A stretch of DNA of 64,000 nucleotides, from the NCBI RefSeq assembly GCF_900700375.1, contig NW_021630127.1, positions 62,001 through 126,000 of the forward strand. The letters are read 5' to 3'. Source of the stretch: Denticeps clupeoides. Taxonomy: Eukaryota; Chordata; Actinopteri; Clupeiformes; Denticipitidae. A program made the position numbers and the translations under genes. Within the stretch, counting starts at the first letter, position 1, and each line of letters starts with the position of its first letter. A model generated the notes under the pieces. It was not told the DNA's origin and ran no database searches. It saw only the letters and a list, made by a program, of their open reading frames with translations. Shown piece by piece: positions 53,550-64,000 of this stretch.

Positions 53550-55127
53550 TAAACACAAAAGGTACACCGAATACGTTCAGTTTACTTTTAGAACCTGTAC
53601 AGAAGTGCAGCAGAAGTGATTTTCTTGTTGTTCTTGTTGTTCCCTGAGGAGATGGGGTTGGGACCCTCACGCACGTGCCATTTTCAGACACATTCTCACA
53701 TTCGTCACCCGTGCCGTGACAGAGACTGGGGACGTGTGACCGTAGTAGAAAGCGTCTTCTGCACTAGACTGGAGATGATTGTGCTGAAGGAAAAAAAAAA
53801 AAAAACTCCTTCGTAGCAGAAACTGCCGGCCGCGCTGGTTCTTTATTCCGTCCCGACTCCCGGGAACGTCAGGAGCCGGGGCGGAATAAACGCGCAGGAC
53901 CGGCCGAGGGACCCTAGGGGACGCTGCCTCCTTACGTTTTGACACGACCATGCATCAGACGCGATAAAACTGGACTTAAAACGCAGCCCTCGTACACAGG
54001 AATTATGTGGACGTCCTGCTGTGAGGTCAAAAGTCACTGGATTTAACAATAATATAACTATTAATCAATTTGATCTATATAGGGCCCATGTTCCAGCGTC
54101 CTGGCTAACGTAGAGATTAATAACGCATTATGTGTTGCAGGTGAGGGCTTTTTTTTTTTTATTTCACGTAAATCATTTCCGTACAACCATTCCAGCAGCC
54201 CGATCCAGTCTGACGTTTCCTGCTGCCAGTGAACCCGCCGAATCCTGCCGGGCCAGTCCAGACTAGTGTGGATCCCGCTGTAGTTCCACGTACATTCATT
54301 TTAATGCTGTTATTTGCTGTTTTTAGTTTTTTTTTTTTTTTAGCAACCTGCTGGGTTGGTGTTGTGTGTTGATTTGGCTGCTCATAGTATTGATCAGGAC
54401 AAGCTGTTCAGAGTTTAATTTGAACCAATTCTGATCAGATTTCATGTTCGTCAACGCCGCTTTTTCATTTTCTTTGCCGTAGTCAACTGTTGCCTCTAGG
54501 GGGCAGAGTGACGCAGGTATTGGAAAGGCGGCGTTTGGCTCTGTGTGGGAGAAGTTCACTGATTTAATGTGTTTAACAAGTGTTTTACACTGTCTGAAAT
54601 AACTTGGGAATCGGGATTAAAATACTAACAAGGAATGGCCAGTTGGTACCAGGTTTTTTTTTTTTTCCTCTCACAATCACAAATGTCCAAATGATTTATG
54701 GACCACTTGATTATTGGATTCTCTCCTAATGATTGTGCATTAGCTCCACTGTGTATAACATGAACCACTGGAAATAAATGTAACTAGAAATTAGACCCAT
54801 TTCTGAAATTCTTAGTTATGACATGGGCATGTGTATTTTGGTCCAAAGCAGTGCAAAAAAAAAAATTGCTTTGAATTTATAGCTAAATCAGTTTTGGGCC
54901 ATTCTCAGTCTGTTAAAAAAAAATAAAAAAAATTAATAGACAAACGGCTAACTCCTATTAATTTAATGCATGATAAGATGACAAGTGGGAAATTTACATT
55001 GTCACGGCAGAAAGTGGACTGTACACGATATATAAAAAGTTAAATAGACAAATAACTGGGGCTGCACAATATCCATACAGAGCGAAACTGCAATGACCCA
55101 GTAGGTGGCGAAGCTACTCAAGTTGAG
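53500..55127. other. slc25a10 3' UTR and intergenic DNA (copy B)
   Basis: Counterpart of 12,912-14,549. The CA run after the stop codon is longer than in copy A. No gene seen. Confidence 0.5.
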
Positions 55128-55256
55128 GTTAAAGTTTATTGTCATATGTACAAAGTACAGCGTACAGAGCACAATGACTGTCCCTGTAACTACTGACTGT
55201 AAGTCGCTCTGGATAAGGGCGTCTGATAAATGCTGTAAATGTAAGGCGGTTCATCC
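55128..55256 (+). mobile_element. Retroelement tail plus SINE B tail (copy B)
   Basis: Counterpart of 14,550-14,680. The tail reads TGCTGTAAATGTAA here, against a 3-bp longer version in copy A. Confidence 0.65.
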
Positions 55257-55346
55257 CAGGGCGGGGCTCAGCCAGTGCACTCCGGCTGTGCTGAGCCCTG
55301 CCAATTCCCCAAATGTGGGAATCTCGACTGCATAATTTTTTTGGGG

Positions 55347-55628
55347 GCAGTGGTGGCCTAGCGGTTAAGGAAGCGGCCCCGTAATCAGAAGGTTGCCGGT
55401 TCGAATCCCGATCCGCTGAGGTGCCACTGAGCAAAGCACCGTCCCCCCACACATTTCTATTTAAGGCATTTGGCAGACGCACTTATCCAGAGCGACTTGC
55501 AACGTGCTTCCATGTTAGCATCGATGAAGTGATCACTGCGCCCCGGGCGCCTTTCATGGCTGCCTGCTGCTCACCAAGGGCGTGGTTAGATACAGAGGAC
55601 ACATTTTGTGTGCTGTGCTGCACTCACT
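55347..55628 (+). mobile_element. SINE family A with internal insert (copy B)
   Basis: Counterpart of 14,778-15,065. Confidence 0.8.
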
Positions 55629-56282
55629 TTCATAAGGCTCCCAGGTATCTATTCTTTAGTTTGTGCTTTCCGTATGTACATCCTTGTCACCCTGCATCGG
55701 TTCAGCGTTCGTATCCGGATGACGGAATCGCGTCCCGTTGCTGATCTCGGCATCTTTGTTCTCTCAAGGCCTTTGCCAGTGTCGTGCGCGAGTGACAAAA
55801 CCCTTTGTCACCTGAAACCCAGGCCTCGAGATGCCTGGAAGGTTACGCTTGGAGGTTTTCTTCTCAGTGTCTGCGATGAAGGGCCTTTTGAAACGTCAAT
55901 CGGTCTCTTCGTGTGTAAAGTCACGATGCAACTTTATAACGATATATTGCGAATTTACTAAAAATGTTAAAAAAAAAAAAACGGTATATAAGATTCTGCG
56001 TCGATCACATTAGAAACATCGATATTATCAGTACAATATCGGCAGGTGAAGTACGTTGAGTTTAAGTGTAAAGTTAATAGAAACTACGGCGGAAGACTCC
56101 TGGTGTCCTGGCACGTCTCCAGCTAGTCTTCCCATTTTGCCTGGTTCCGCCAGGCACGAAGCCTCCACAAGGGTCCGTTCTTTAATCGCACTGGGATCTC
56201 CAACTTTATTTCTCCTGGTTCACAGCGTAAAGGCCGTCACCGCTGACCCACGCTTTAACTCCGCTGCCACCTGAACAAGTGA

Positions 56283-56525
56283 AGTGAAGTGAAGTGATTG
56301 TCACATGTGATACACAGCAGCACAGCACACGGTGCACACAATGAAATTTGTCCTCTGCATTTAACCCATCAACCTGAGTGAGCAGTGGGCAGCCATGACA
56401 GGCGCCCGGGGAGCAGTGTGTGGGGACGGTGCTTTACTCAGTGGCACCTTGGCAGATCGGGATTCGAACCGGCAACCTTCTGATTACGGGGCCGCTTCCT
56501 TAACTGCTAGGCCACCACCGCCCCT
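56283..56525 (-). mobile_element. SINE family A, minus strand (copy B)
   Basis: Counterpart of 15,722-15,966. Confidence 0.9.
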
Positions 56526-57116
56526 TTTTTGCGCATGATAAATAACAAGCGGGGCCAAAAAAAAAACAACGGTTTTGATCGCTCGTGGATTAGAGTTGGT
56601 CTGTGGTCTTGACTTTCTGCCGAAGTGGAACTTACTACACGAGCCAGGAGGAAACGGGACCGTTTGAATGGTCGGGGTTGATCTTTTTGAGGAACTTTTC
56701 CCCAGATCACACCAGCATGCACTGATTTAAAAAAAAAAAAATGGAACCCCTTTATCTCGCCTTGTCCCCCCGCCAGTTCTGTAGTGTTTCTCCTGACAGG
56801 CACGCCTGCAGGGTTCTGTGGTTTGGACGGAACCTGTTGTTCTGGTCACGGCCCGACTGATTTGTATGGATTTTGGGATCAGGACTGCCGGTCTCTCGGG
56901 TCAGACCTTACTGCGGCGGAGAAATAATAGAAATGCAGGAGTCGTGGAGCGAGGCGTTCCTCTCCCATCTGGAGCCCGAGCCACCAGTCACTGCTGTCAC
57001 ATCGGGTCATTCTAGTCTTTTCCAAAATGGCACCCACTGCAGGCCCTAAATCACCGGGGCCAACCCATAAAGAGGGGGACATCCAGCACCGTTTTTTTTT
57101 TCTGTTTCTCTCTCAG

Positions 57117-57301
57117 TTGCAGCTGTCAGAACCAGGGAGGAACAGGAATCTTTCTCCTCCGGGACGGAACAGTTGACCTTCAGCTCAACAAATGTTGATT
57201 TTTTCATTTTTTTGCCTCCAGCTAAGCTGAAGAAAGTTGGAGTGAAAATATCGATCATGAAACCCAGTAAACAGGATCTGGAAAGGAAATCAAATGAATA
57301 A
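57117..57301 (+). CDS. Possible terminal exon of an unknown gene (copy B)
   Basis: Counterpart of 16,559-16,743, same acceptor, same frame and same stop (57,299-57,301). Conservation is uninformative because the two copies are near identical everywhere. Function unknown. Confidence 0.2.
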
Positions 57302-57473
57302 TTAAATTTTGCATACAATAAATTATTTTTAAAAATGGAAAAACGGTGACACGGTGAAACATGTCCTCTGCTTTTTATCGTCACCCTATACACATACATT
57401 ATATACACATATACATATACATATACATTATATACACATATACATATACATATACATATACATTACATATATA

Positions 57474-57672
57474 CAGTACAGGCCAAAGGTTTGGAGACAC
57501 CTTCTGATTCAATGTGTTTTCTATATTTTCATGACCATTTACATGTGTAAATGGTACATAACTCCACATGTGTTCATTCATAGTTTGGATGCCTTCAGTG
57601 AGAATCTACCAACTGGTCATGAAAATAAAGACAACACATTGTATGAGAAGGTGTGTCTAAGCTTTTGCCCGG

Positions 57673-57677
<5 letters not shown>
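57474..57677. mobile_element. Tc1/mariner-derived MITE (copy B)
   Basis: Counterpart of 16,881-17,084. The TATACA run before it is about 35 bp longer than in copy A, and the GT run after it is shorter. Confidence 0.85.
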
Positions 57678-57709
<32 letters not shown>

Positions 57710-57926
57710 CGGTACGCATGCACAGTCAGATCGGACAGGACCAGTTTGAGGCCAATACAATTTTTACGAAGAGGAGGAGATGGCTGCTGAAGAAAAGGTG
57801 AGATGTCTGCAGATTACAAGTTAAAAAAGAGGAAAAAATGTTGAAGAGAAGAGAAACACGGAATAGTTTGACGACAGCGTATATGGGATTTTATACGGGA
57901 TTTCTTGCTACTTCCTGTTGGTTGCA

Positions 57927-58120
57927 GAGTCTAGAGAGTGCCCAGTGGGTTACCAGAGGAGCCTGTGAACCAGAGGAGCAATAAAATCCAGGTTCAATCC
58001 CCACTTACTACCATCGTGTCCCTGAGCAGGACACTTAACCCTGAGTGTCTCCAGGGGGGGACTGTCCCTGTAACTACTGATTGTAAGGAGCTCTGGATCA
58101 GGGCGTCTGGTAAATGCAGC
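57927..58120 (+). mobile_element. SINE family B (copy B)
   Basis: Counterpart of 17,357-17,545. The head differs from copy A: CAGTGGGTTACCAGAGGAGC replaces CAGTGGGTTAAACACTCGCC. Confidence 0.8.
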
Positions 58121-59022
58121 CTGGGTGACGTTTATGACAGTCTTGTCGTGTGGCTGAGTTTTTAACCAATTGGAATCACCTAGTGGTGCAGATGGCTGTA
58201 ATGCCAGTTATGATGTTGTCATTTGGTCAGTGATTTTTTTGGTTGTCCCTGGTTGTCCATTCTGACGAGAGAATCTGTTTTCGTTTTGGTCCGAAGTAGA
58301 CTTGGCTTGAACACATGAGACACACACACAGACACCAGGGACTCTTCGAGGTCATCAGTTCATCTCTCTTGCTGGTCTTCGGCCTGTGGGAGGAAAACAG
58401 AGCAACACGAGGAAACAGATGTGACCACAGAAATAGATGAGAGCGATGGAGGACGATGAGAAACAGAAGCAGCAGCGTCGCTAACCACTCTGCTCATGTC
58501 AAATAAATCATCAAAAAAAGAAACTTTTCACAACTAGATTGGAATTATGAATTTTTCAAGAATAAGGAGGATGTGAGTTTGCGATTTGTCCTCAGTCACC
58601 CCGTGATAGACTCAAGGTTGCAAACTTTTTGAAAGCCTCACGTGCAGTGTGCATCGGCGCTTGACGTGTACCGTGTCCTCGGGTTTGACGTGTCCCTCCT
58701 CTCCACATTGTCAGGGTTTGTCTGGTTCATTTCTGTACACGGTGGCGATTATTAAACATGTCACCTGAAAGCGCAGTGAAAGATGAGGAGTCGGGGTCAG
58801 CTCGGCTTCATGCTCGGTGGCGGCGGAGTTTAGGAAGCTCTGAGGAAGGTCATGGACGCTCTGCTCTGACCTCGAAGATCCGAGCCTGTTTTAAACACGA
58901 ACGGGGGCCGCAGCGCTTCATATGATCTGATGACCCTGTACGACCTTTTAAAGACACGGGCAGGAAGGGGTTTACATTAGGAGACACCAAATTGAACCGG
59001 AAAACTTTCAGGATACAGGGAA
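58121..59022. other. Intergenic, no gene seen (copy B)
   Basis: Counterpart of 17,546-18,447, with several substitutions. Confidence 0.5.
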
Positions 59023-59249
59023 TGGGGTGGCCTAGAGGTTAAGGAAGCCGGCGAGAAGGTTGCCGGTTCGAATCCCGAGCGCCAGGGTGCCACTGAGCAA
59101 GTCACCGTCCCCACACGCTGCTCCCCGGGCGCCCGTCATGGCCGCCCACTGCTCACCAAGGGTGTTGGTTAAAAGCAGAGGACACATTTCACCACGTGCA
59201 CCGTGTGCTGTGCTGCAGTGTTTCACAATGACAGTCACTTCACCTTAAA
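59023..59249 (+). mobile_element. SINE family A (copy B)
   Basis: Counterpart of 18,448-18,672. Confidence 0.88.
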
Positions 59250-59359
59250 TCTTGGAGATTTTAAATGAGAGACATATGGACAACATAATTGGAAAGATAC
59301 CATGAATTTGAATTTGAATGAGTTATTTTCTCCAGAGTTGATCTGTGCAATGTGATGTA

Positions 59360-59435
59360 GTCTGTTTTCGGTCTTGGTCTTGGTCTCACCTTCGTGTGTC
59401 TTGGTCTCGGTCTTGGTGGTTTCGCAGTGTCTTGG
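59360..59435. repeat. GTCTTGG simple repeat (copy B)
   Basis: Counterpart of 18,785-18,862, with an extra TTTTCGGTCTTGG unit. Confidence 0.75.
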
Positions 59436-60027
59436 TCTTGATATCCTCTGATCTCGGCAATGTCGGTTTAGGCGGTCCTGACTGCAACACTACAGGTTAG
59501 TGTCATGGCTTCACACATCCAAGGTCATATCCTAGCTCCGGCTTTATCTGGGTGGAGTTTACACGCTCTCCCCGCGTTGGTGCAGGTTTTCTCTGGGTTC
59601 TCCGATTTAAAGGTGTGTCCACCCGGTGAACTGATGACTCTGTCGTTGAATGGTGAAATATCCTGAATACCGGTTTTACGTCCCTGAGCATTGATTTCAC
59701 CCTCGTCCTGTCTCAGGGTCCCCTGGCTGACCCCAAAGACTCTGTTTGCAGGCATTGTCTGTCCTCCGAGACCATAACCCTTCGCTAGCGTGTGAATCGT
59801 CCCGGTTCCGGGTGCTACCCGCTTCCTTCTGCCTACTGAGCCTCGTTTTAATGCTTCCGCCTTTTAAATGGAAGCCGCGGCAGGAGGACTGGACGCTCAG
59901 CTACTGCACGTCTTGTCAGGCTGACAGGCCCCTTCCATCATGGCGGCCAGCCACCGCCAGATGGACGCCTCAGCTGGGTGATAAATTTAACTAGAAACGC
60001 GTAGAGAACTCCAAAGGAGCCATTTAG

Positions 60028-60031
<4 letters not shown>

Positions 60032-60075
<44 letters not shown>

Positions 60076-60076
60076 T
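60032..60076. repeat. (GT)n(GA)n microsatellite (copy B)
   Basis: Counterpart of 19,440-19,480, expanded. Confidence 0.95.
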
Positions 60077-63000
60077 GACAGCGTTAGCCGCGCCTGGGTT
60101 TGTGCTGCTATCAACTTCCACATTCTTGGCGACTAGTTTTGATAAAGTGTTAAGACGTTGAGAGGAGCTTCAGTGGAGTTGAATTGTAATTCCACGGCAT
60201 AACGCACATTTAACATTTAAATTCTTACCTTTATTTCCAACATTGCTTTTGAACTCGACATTGCCGTATCTCACGTTCATGTTCGTTTTTGTTTTATGGT
60301 AATTAAAACCCGCCCACCCCTGCCTCATGAAGTTCAACACAACCTTAGCCAATCAACCTCGCCCCTCACCAAAGAAAATGAAACACTGTGTAGCTACAGT
60401 AGCATGTAACGCTAACAGCATTGTTACCATGGAAACAGTAATTGGTCCGATTATTCGCCGTTATTCCCATCACTGGTTATTAACACCATCACCGGTGATT
60501 TGTAACGGAGTCTTCGCTCTGGCTTCGTGTAGTCGTTTGGCTAACGGGGTAATTGGACCCCCGGGTGGCGGAACGCGGTTCCCCTCGTGTAGCTGCGCCG
60601 TGGCAGGCTGCAGTAGTGCGGTGGATGATGGGATGTGATCTAAAGCTCGCGTGGCGGCCTGTGGGATGAGAGCAGGCGTCCCCGCTGAGACGACCCATCG
60701 CGTGTGTAATAGGGCTTCCTGCGGAGTGCGGAGATTGATTGCATTTCTGTTCATGATCCCTGAGGGCTTTCTCGCTCTCGTATGCAATCTCAATCTTCTC
60801 AGGAGGACAGAGGCACGGTTGCGCTGTGAAAGGAGGAGAAGAAAACTCGTTCATCTCAGCCAGCACGTCCATGTGAACCGTTCAGAAGGGTCGCATATGC
60901 CCAGAGTCTTCTGGGTTACCTGCAGATGATCTACAGGACCCATATGGGCCTTGGCAGGGCAAACCAATTTGGATCACAGTCATGCCCCGTATGGAACATA
61001 CATGACAAAAAGGTACACTGGACGAGTCCAACACTTTGTTCCTGTCTAAATCCATCTTCTCTACATTGAGAAGGCCCTTTTTAACACATATTAGCCACAT
61101 AAATGATGTGTAATAGGGGGCCAGTGACGATGCACAAACTCTGCAGGAGAAACAAGGTCCTTGATCTGAGTTTTCTGCCTGTTTGGCTCATTGTTCGATT
61201 TTCATTTCAGCCAGGAAGTGACTTCCTTCTCTCTGCTTTTCAACAAGAAGCCCTTCTCTTGTCCCGAGAACAAAATTCATGCGCTTCATTGACATTTGAA
61301 CGTTTCATAACGTAATGTATTTGTGTCAGTATTCGATCTCATCCCAATGCATTGCAGTCACCTGCAAAGTTGGGAAAAATATCATAATCAAGCTAAATTA
61401 CATGCCAGAAGCTTTTTAAAGCCAATTTCATAAATTCCATTCAACAAGGTGTTACATCCCATTGGGCCGTAGAGTGGTTTTGGGGGGTGCTCAGTGTTTG
61501 GTGTGTCTGTTTGCTGGGTGGAGGTTGGGATTGATGACTCCGCCTACCTATTCCCACATCGTCAGTCTGCCAATCAACAGACAGGATCACCCACGGACAA
61601 CTCCAGCCACCGGACGGAGGAGGATAGAGAGGAGAGCACCTTCCGGCCTGTGTTGCGTGTTAGTTATGTTTTTTTGTGTAAACTGTATAGTCTCTCCTGT
61701 TGTGATGTGTAGTCCCTCCTGTGGGTTTTTATGTACAGCACCCTAGGTCTGGCTTGGTCGTTCACTTCTCACTGTAAATCAATGTGTGTATTCCCTCTCC
61801 TTCGTTGTCACGGTTCCCCAACCCCTAGATGTTAAGACATCTTCAAATGATGATTAAAGACCCTTCTACATCTAACTCTTCCAGCACTTCACTTCACTTT
61901 CATATATCCTCCTGACTGTAACTTTTTGCTTGTGAGGTTCTGTGCGGCTTCATCGCGCTGGTGACGTGTAAGTGGGCCGATAGTCTCTGTTAAGCAGCAG
62001 TTCAGCATCAGGCATGACGTGGACAAGGGCGTGAATGGAAATGAGGTGGGCCGCGCAGAACCGCTTCCGAATGTCGTGGCCGCAGAAGATTCTTACCCGT
62101 CCTGCTCGATGATTCTCAATCCCAAGCGCTCTGTGAAGTGTAAATTGAGACATGAAATATTCAAAAGGCCAGGGTGTGCACGGAGCTCACGTGTTGCTGG
62201 GTAATTGTGTAGTTCTGATCTTCAGGTGACTCATGAGTCCAGAGCGGTCAAGAACGCGAACGTGCGCTCTAAAGCGCGGCAGCCTCAAGGCCTCTCTTCT
62301 GAATATGGATGGGTTTGCACGTGTCCAACACCCGAAGACCTTCGTGTTCAAGAAGGGATGGACTTTACAGCTCACGTCGGCTCACCGATGGCTGACGCAA
62401 TAATGATGCCGACCGAACTCGCCCCACTGAATGTTTAAAACTGTGATGACCTGGCGCATTTATTTCCCCCTTTTTTACAAAATGTCCAATCAACTTTGCC
62501 CATTTCAATCCATCGTGTATAATTTCACATCGTTTTGGGTACACAGATTTGGGGAGCACTTGCACTGTTTGGGGATCTCAGTCATTGAATGGTTGATGAA
62601 TATGAAAAATGATGTAAATTGAATGGCAACACAAAGAGCTGCCTGAAATTCCTCATTTCCGTGGATTATAAATCAATTTGTGTTGTGTTTGATGTGTTTT
62701 TTTTTTTTGTAAGTAATCTTTCATCTTCAGGCCTGACAGATTCTTTCATCATCCCTCCATCCCTTTTCTCATCTTCGTCCTCGGGGGGAAACCACTTCTT
62801 CTTTATTTAAGAAAATGGATGAGTTTACGCTATATATAATATTTCATTTTGGTTTCTGATGGACCAGGTTTGATGGACCCGGTAAAAGCTGCTGACCCAC
62901 CTCGTGCACGCAGCGCTGAAGGTCTTCCTCCCCGAATCCAGCTGAGGGCTGAGAGAGCACGAAACATGCAGCGTGGCTTTATTATCTGATGTTAAAAAAT

Positions 63001-63400
63001 ACAATCAATGCATGACTACAGAAGATTCTGTGGAGAGGAACTTCTTTATCAGTGTTCCTCACACACACACACACACACACACAAATTAACCAACTTTGTT
63101 TCACCATTAACCCTAAACTGGACATGAATTATAGTATATTATATTGTAGTATTACTAAAGTATTATATAGTACAGTGTAGCAGTGCAGTATAGTATAGTG
63201 TATTTATTGTATATTATAATGTAGTGTGATATTTTATAGTATATTACAGCATGGGGTAGGTTTCTGTTTCAACTTTGACTCAGTTTTATGGGATGTGAAG
63301 GCTGTATCTCTGTGTTTATATGTTTCTCCCATTTATTAGCTATTCCCATTCTTCATATATGGACAATGTATGGATCTGAATGACGTTCACAAGGTCAACT
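60077..63400. other. Long stretch without a recognised gene (copy B)
   Basis: Counterpart of 19,481-22,747. It carries copy-specific small insertions near 61,683 and 62,552 and an expanded CA run at about 63,062-63,083. Confidence 0.45.
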
Positions 63401-63461
63401 GTTGAAGTTGAGCTTTATTGTCATTTAAGCTACATACATATTGTACATAGTGAAGTGAAAC
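63401..63461 (+). mobile_element. Retroelement-like tail at the minisatellite edge (copy B)
   Basis: Counterpart of 22,748-22,808, again continuing directly into the array. Confidence 0.6.
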
Positions 63462-64000
63462 AACGTTTCTCTGGAACCTGGTGCTACATGTAACATTTAA
63501 ACAACGCTTCTCCTGAACCTGGTGCTACATGTAACATTTAAACAACGTTTCTCTAGAAATTGGTGCTACATGTAACATTTAAACCACGTTTCTCTGGAAC
63601 CTGGTGCTACATGTAACATTTAAACAATGCTTCTCCTGAACCTGGTGCTACATGTAACATTTAAACAACGTTTCTCTGGAAATTGGTGCTAAATGTAACA
63701 TTTAAACAATGCTTCTCCGGAACCTGGTGCTACATGTAACATTTAAACAACGTTTCTCCTGAACCTGGTGCTACATGTAACATTTAAACAACGCTTCTCC
63801 AGAAACCTGGTACTACATGTAACATTTAAACAAAGTTTCTCTGGAAATTGCTGCTAAATGTAACATTTAAACAACGCTTCTCCGGAAACCTGGTACTACA
63901 TGTAACATTTAAACAACGCTTCTCCTGAACCTGGTGCTACATGTAACATTTTAACAATGTTTCTCTGGAACCTGGTGCTACATGTAACATTTAAACAACG
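63462..64000 (+). repeat. 41-bp minisatellite, start of the copy B array (cut by window end)
   Basis: About 13 monomers before the window ends. The first units match copy A in variant order but differ at scattered bases (for example TTCTCCGGAACC for TTCTCCTGAACC, and one ATTTTAACAA unit). The length of this array and the presence of the 945-bp unit are unknown. Confidence 0.95.

Overview
The window is vertebrate nuclear DNA, almost certainly from a teleost fish. The genes have many short exons with GT/AG introns, there are CpG-island promoters, and tRNA-derived SINEs, Rex1/L2-like LINE pieces, a Tc1-derived MITE and a TTAA-flanked MITE are all of fish type. The gene content (claudin, slc25a10, zp3 egg-coat genes, a C2H2 zinc-finger gene) fits. 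The SINE mix suggests an otocephalan or clupeiform fish, but that is a guess. No bacterial, phage, CRISPR or retroviral system was found.

Layout. Copy A (1 to about 25,400) holds the last codons of a C2H2 zinc-finger gene, a single-exon claudin (2540-3193), an 11-exon mitochondrial dicarboxylate carrier gene slc25a10 (4645-12911), about 10 kb of SINE-rich DNA without a confident gene, and a 41-bp minisatellite (22.8-25.4 kb). The middle (25.4-39.7 kb) holds an orphan CpG island, LINE and SINE debris, a detached first exon of a zp3-like gene, and a large inverted repeat (30.8-33.36 kb against 34.64-37.2 kb). Each arm of that repeat carries the 3' part of a zp3 gene, and a 500-N assembly gap lies between them. 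Then come a CpG island and the whole zinc-finger gene (39,725-40,645). Copy B (about 40,555 to the window end) repeats copy A in the same order and orientation, offset by about 40.55-40.65 kb, and stops inside its own minisatellite.

How it fits together. The claudin, slc25a10, zinc-finger and zp3 genes are ordinary host genes with unrelated jobs: tight junction, mitochondrial dicarboxylate transport, DNA binding, and egg envelope. Much of the difference between copies A and B is single-base length change in homopolymer runs. The frame breaks are complementary: exon 1 of slc25a10 is intact in A and broken in B, exon 10 is the reverse, and the claudin is clean in A and frame-scrambled in B. This points to long-read consensus error, and probably to two haplotypes placed in series, rather than to gene decay. 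A young tandem segmental duplication remains possible.

The most interesting structures are the divergent zp3 pair at the gap, the SINE-cut zp3 first exon with its own TATA box, the minisatellite with a 945-bp higher-order repeat that seems to have grown from a transposon tail, and an intronic VNTR whose units each carry a pol III B-box-like motif. I did not find a clearly new biological system.
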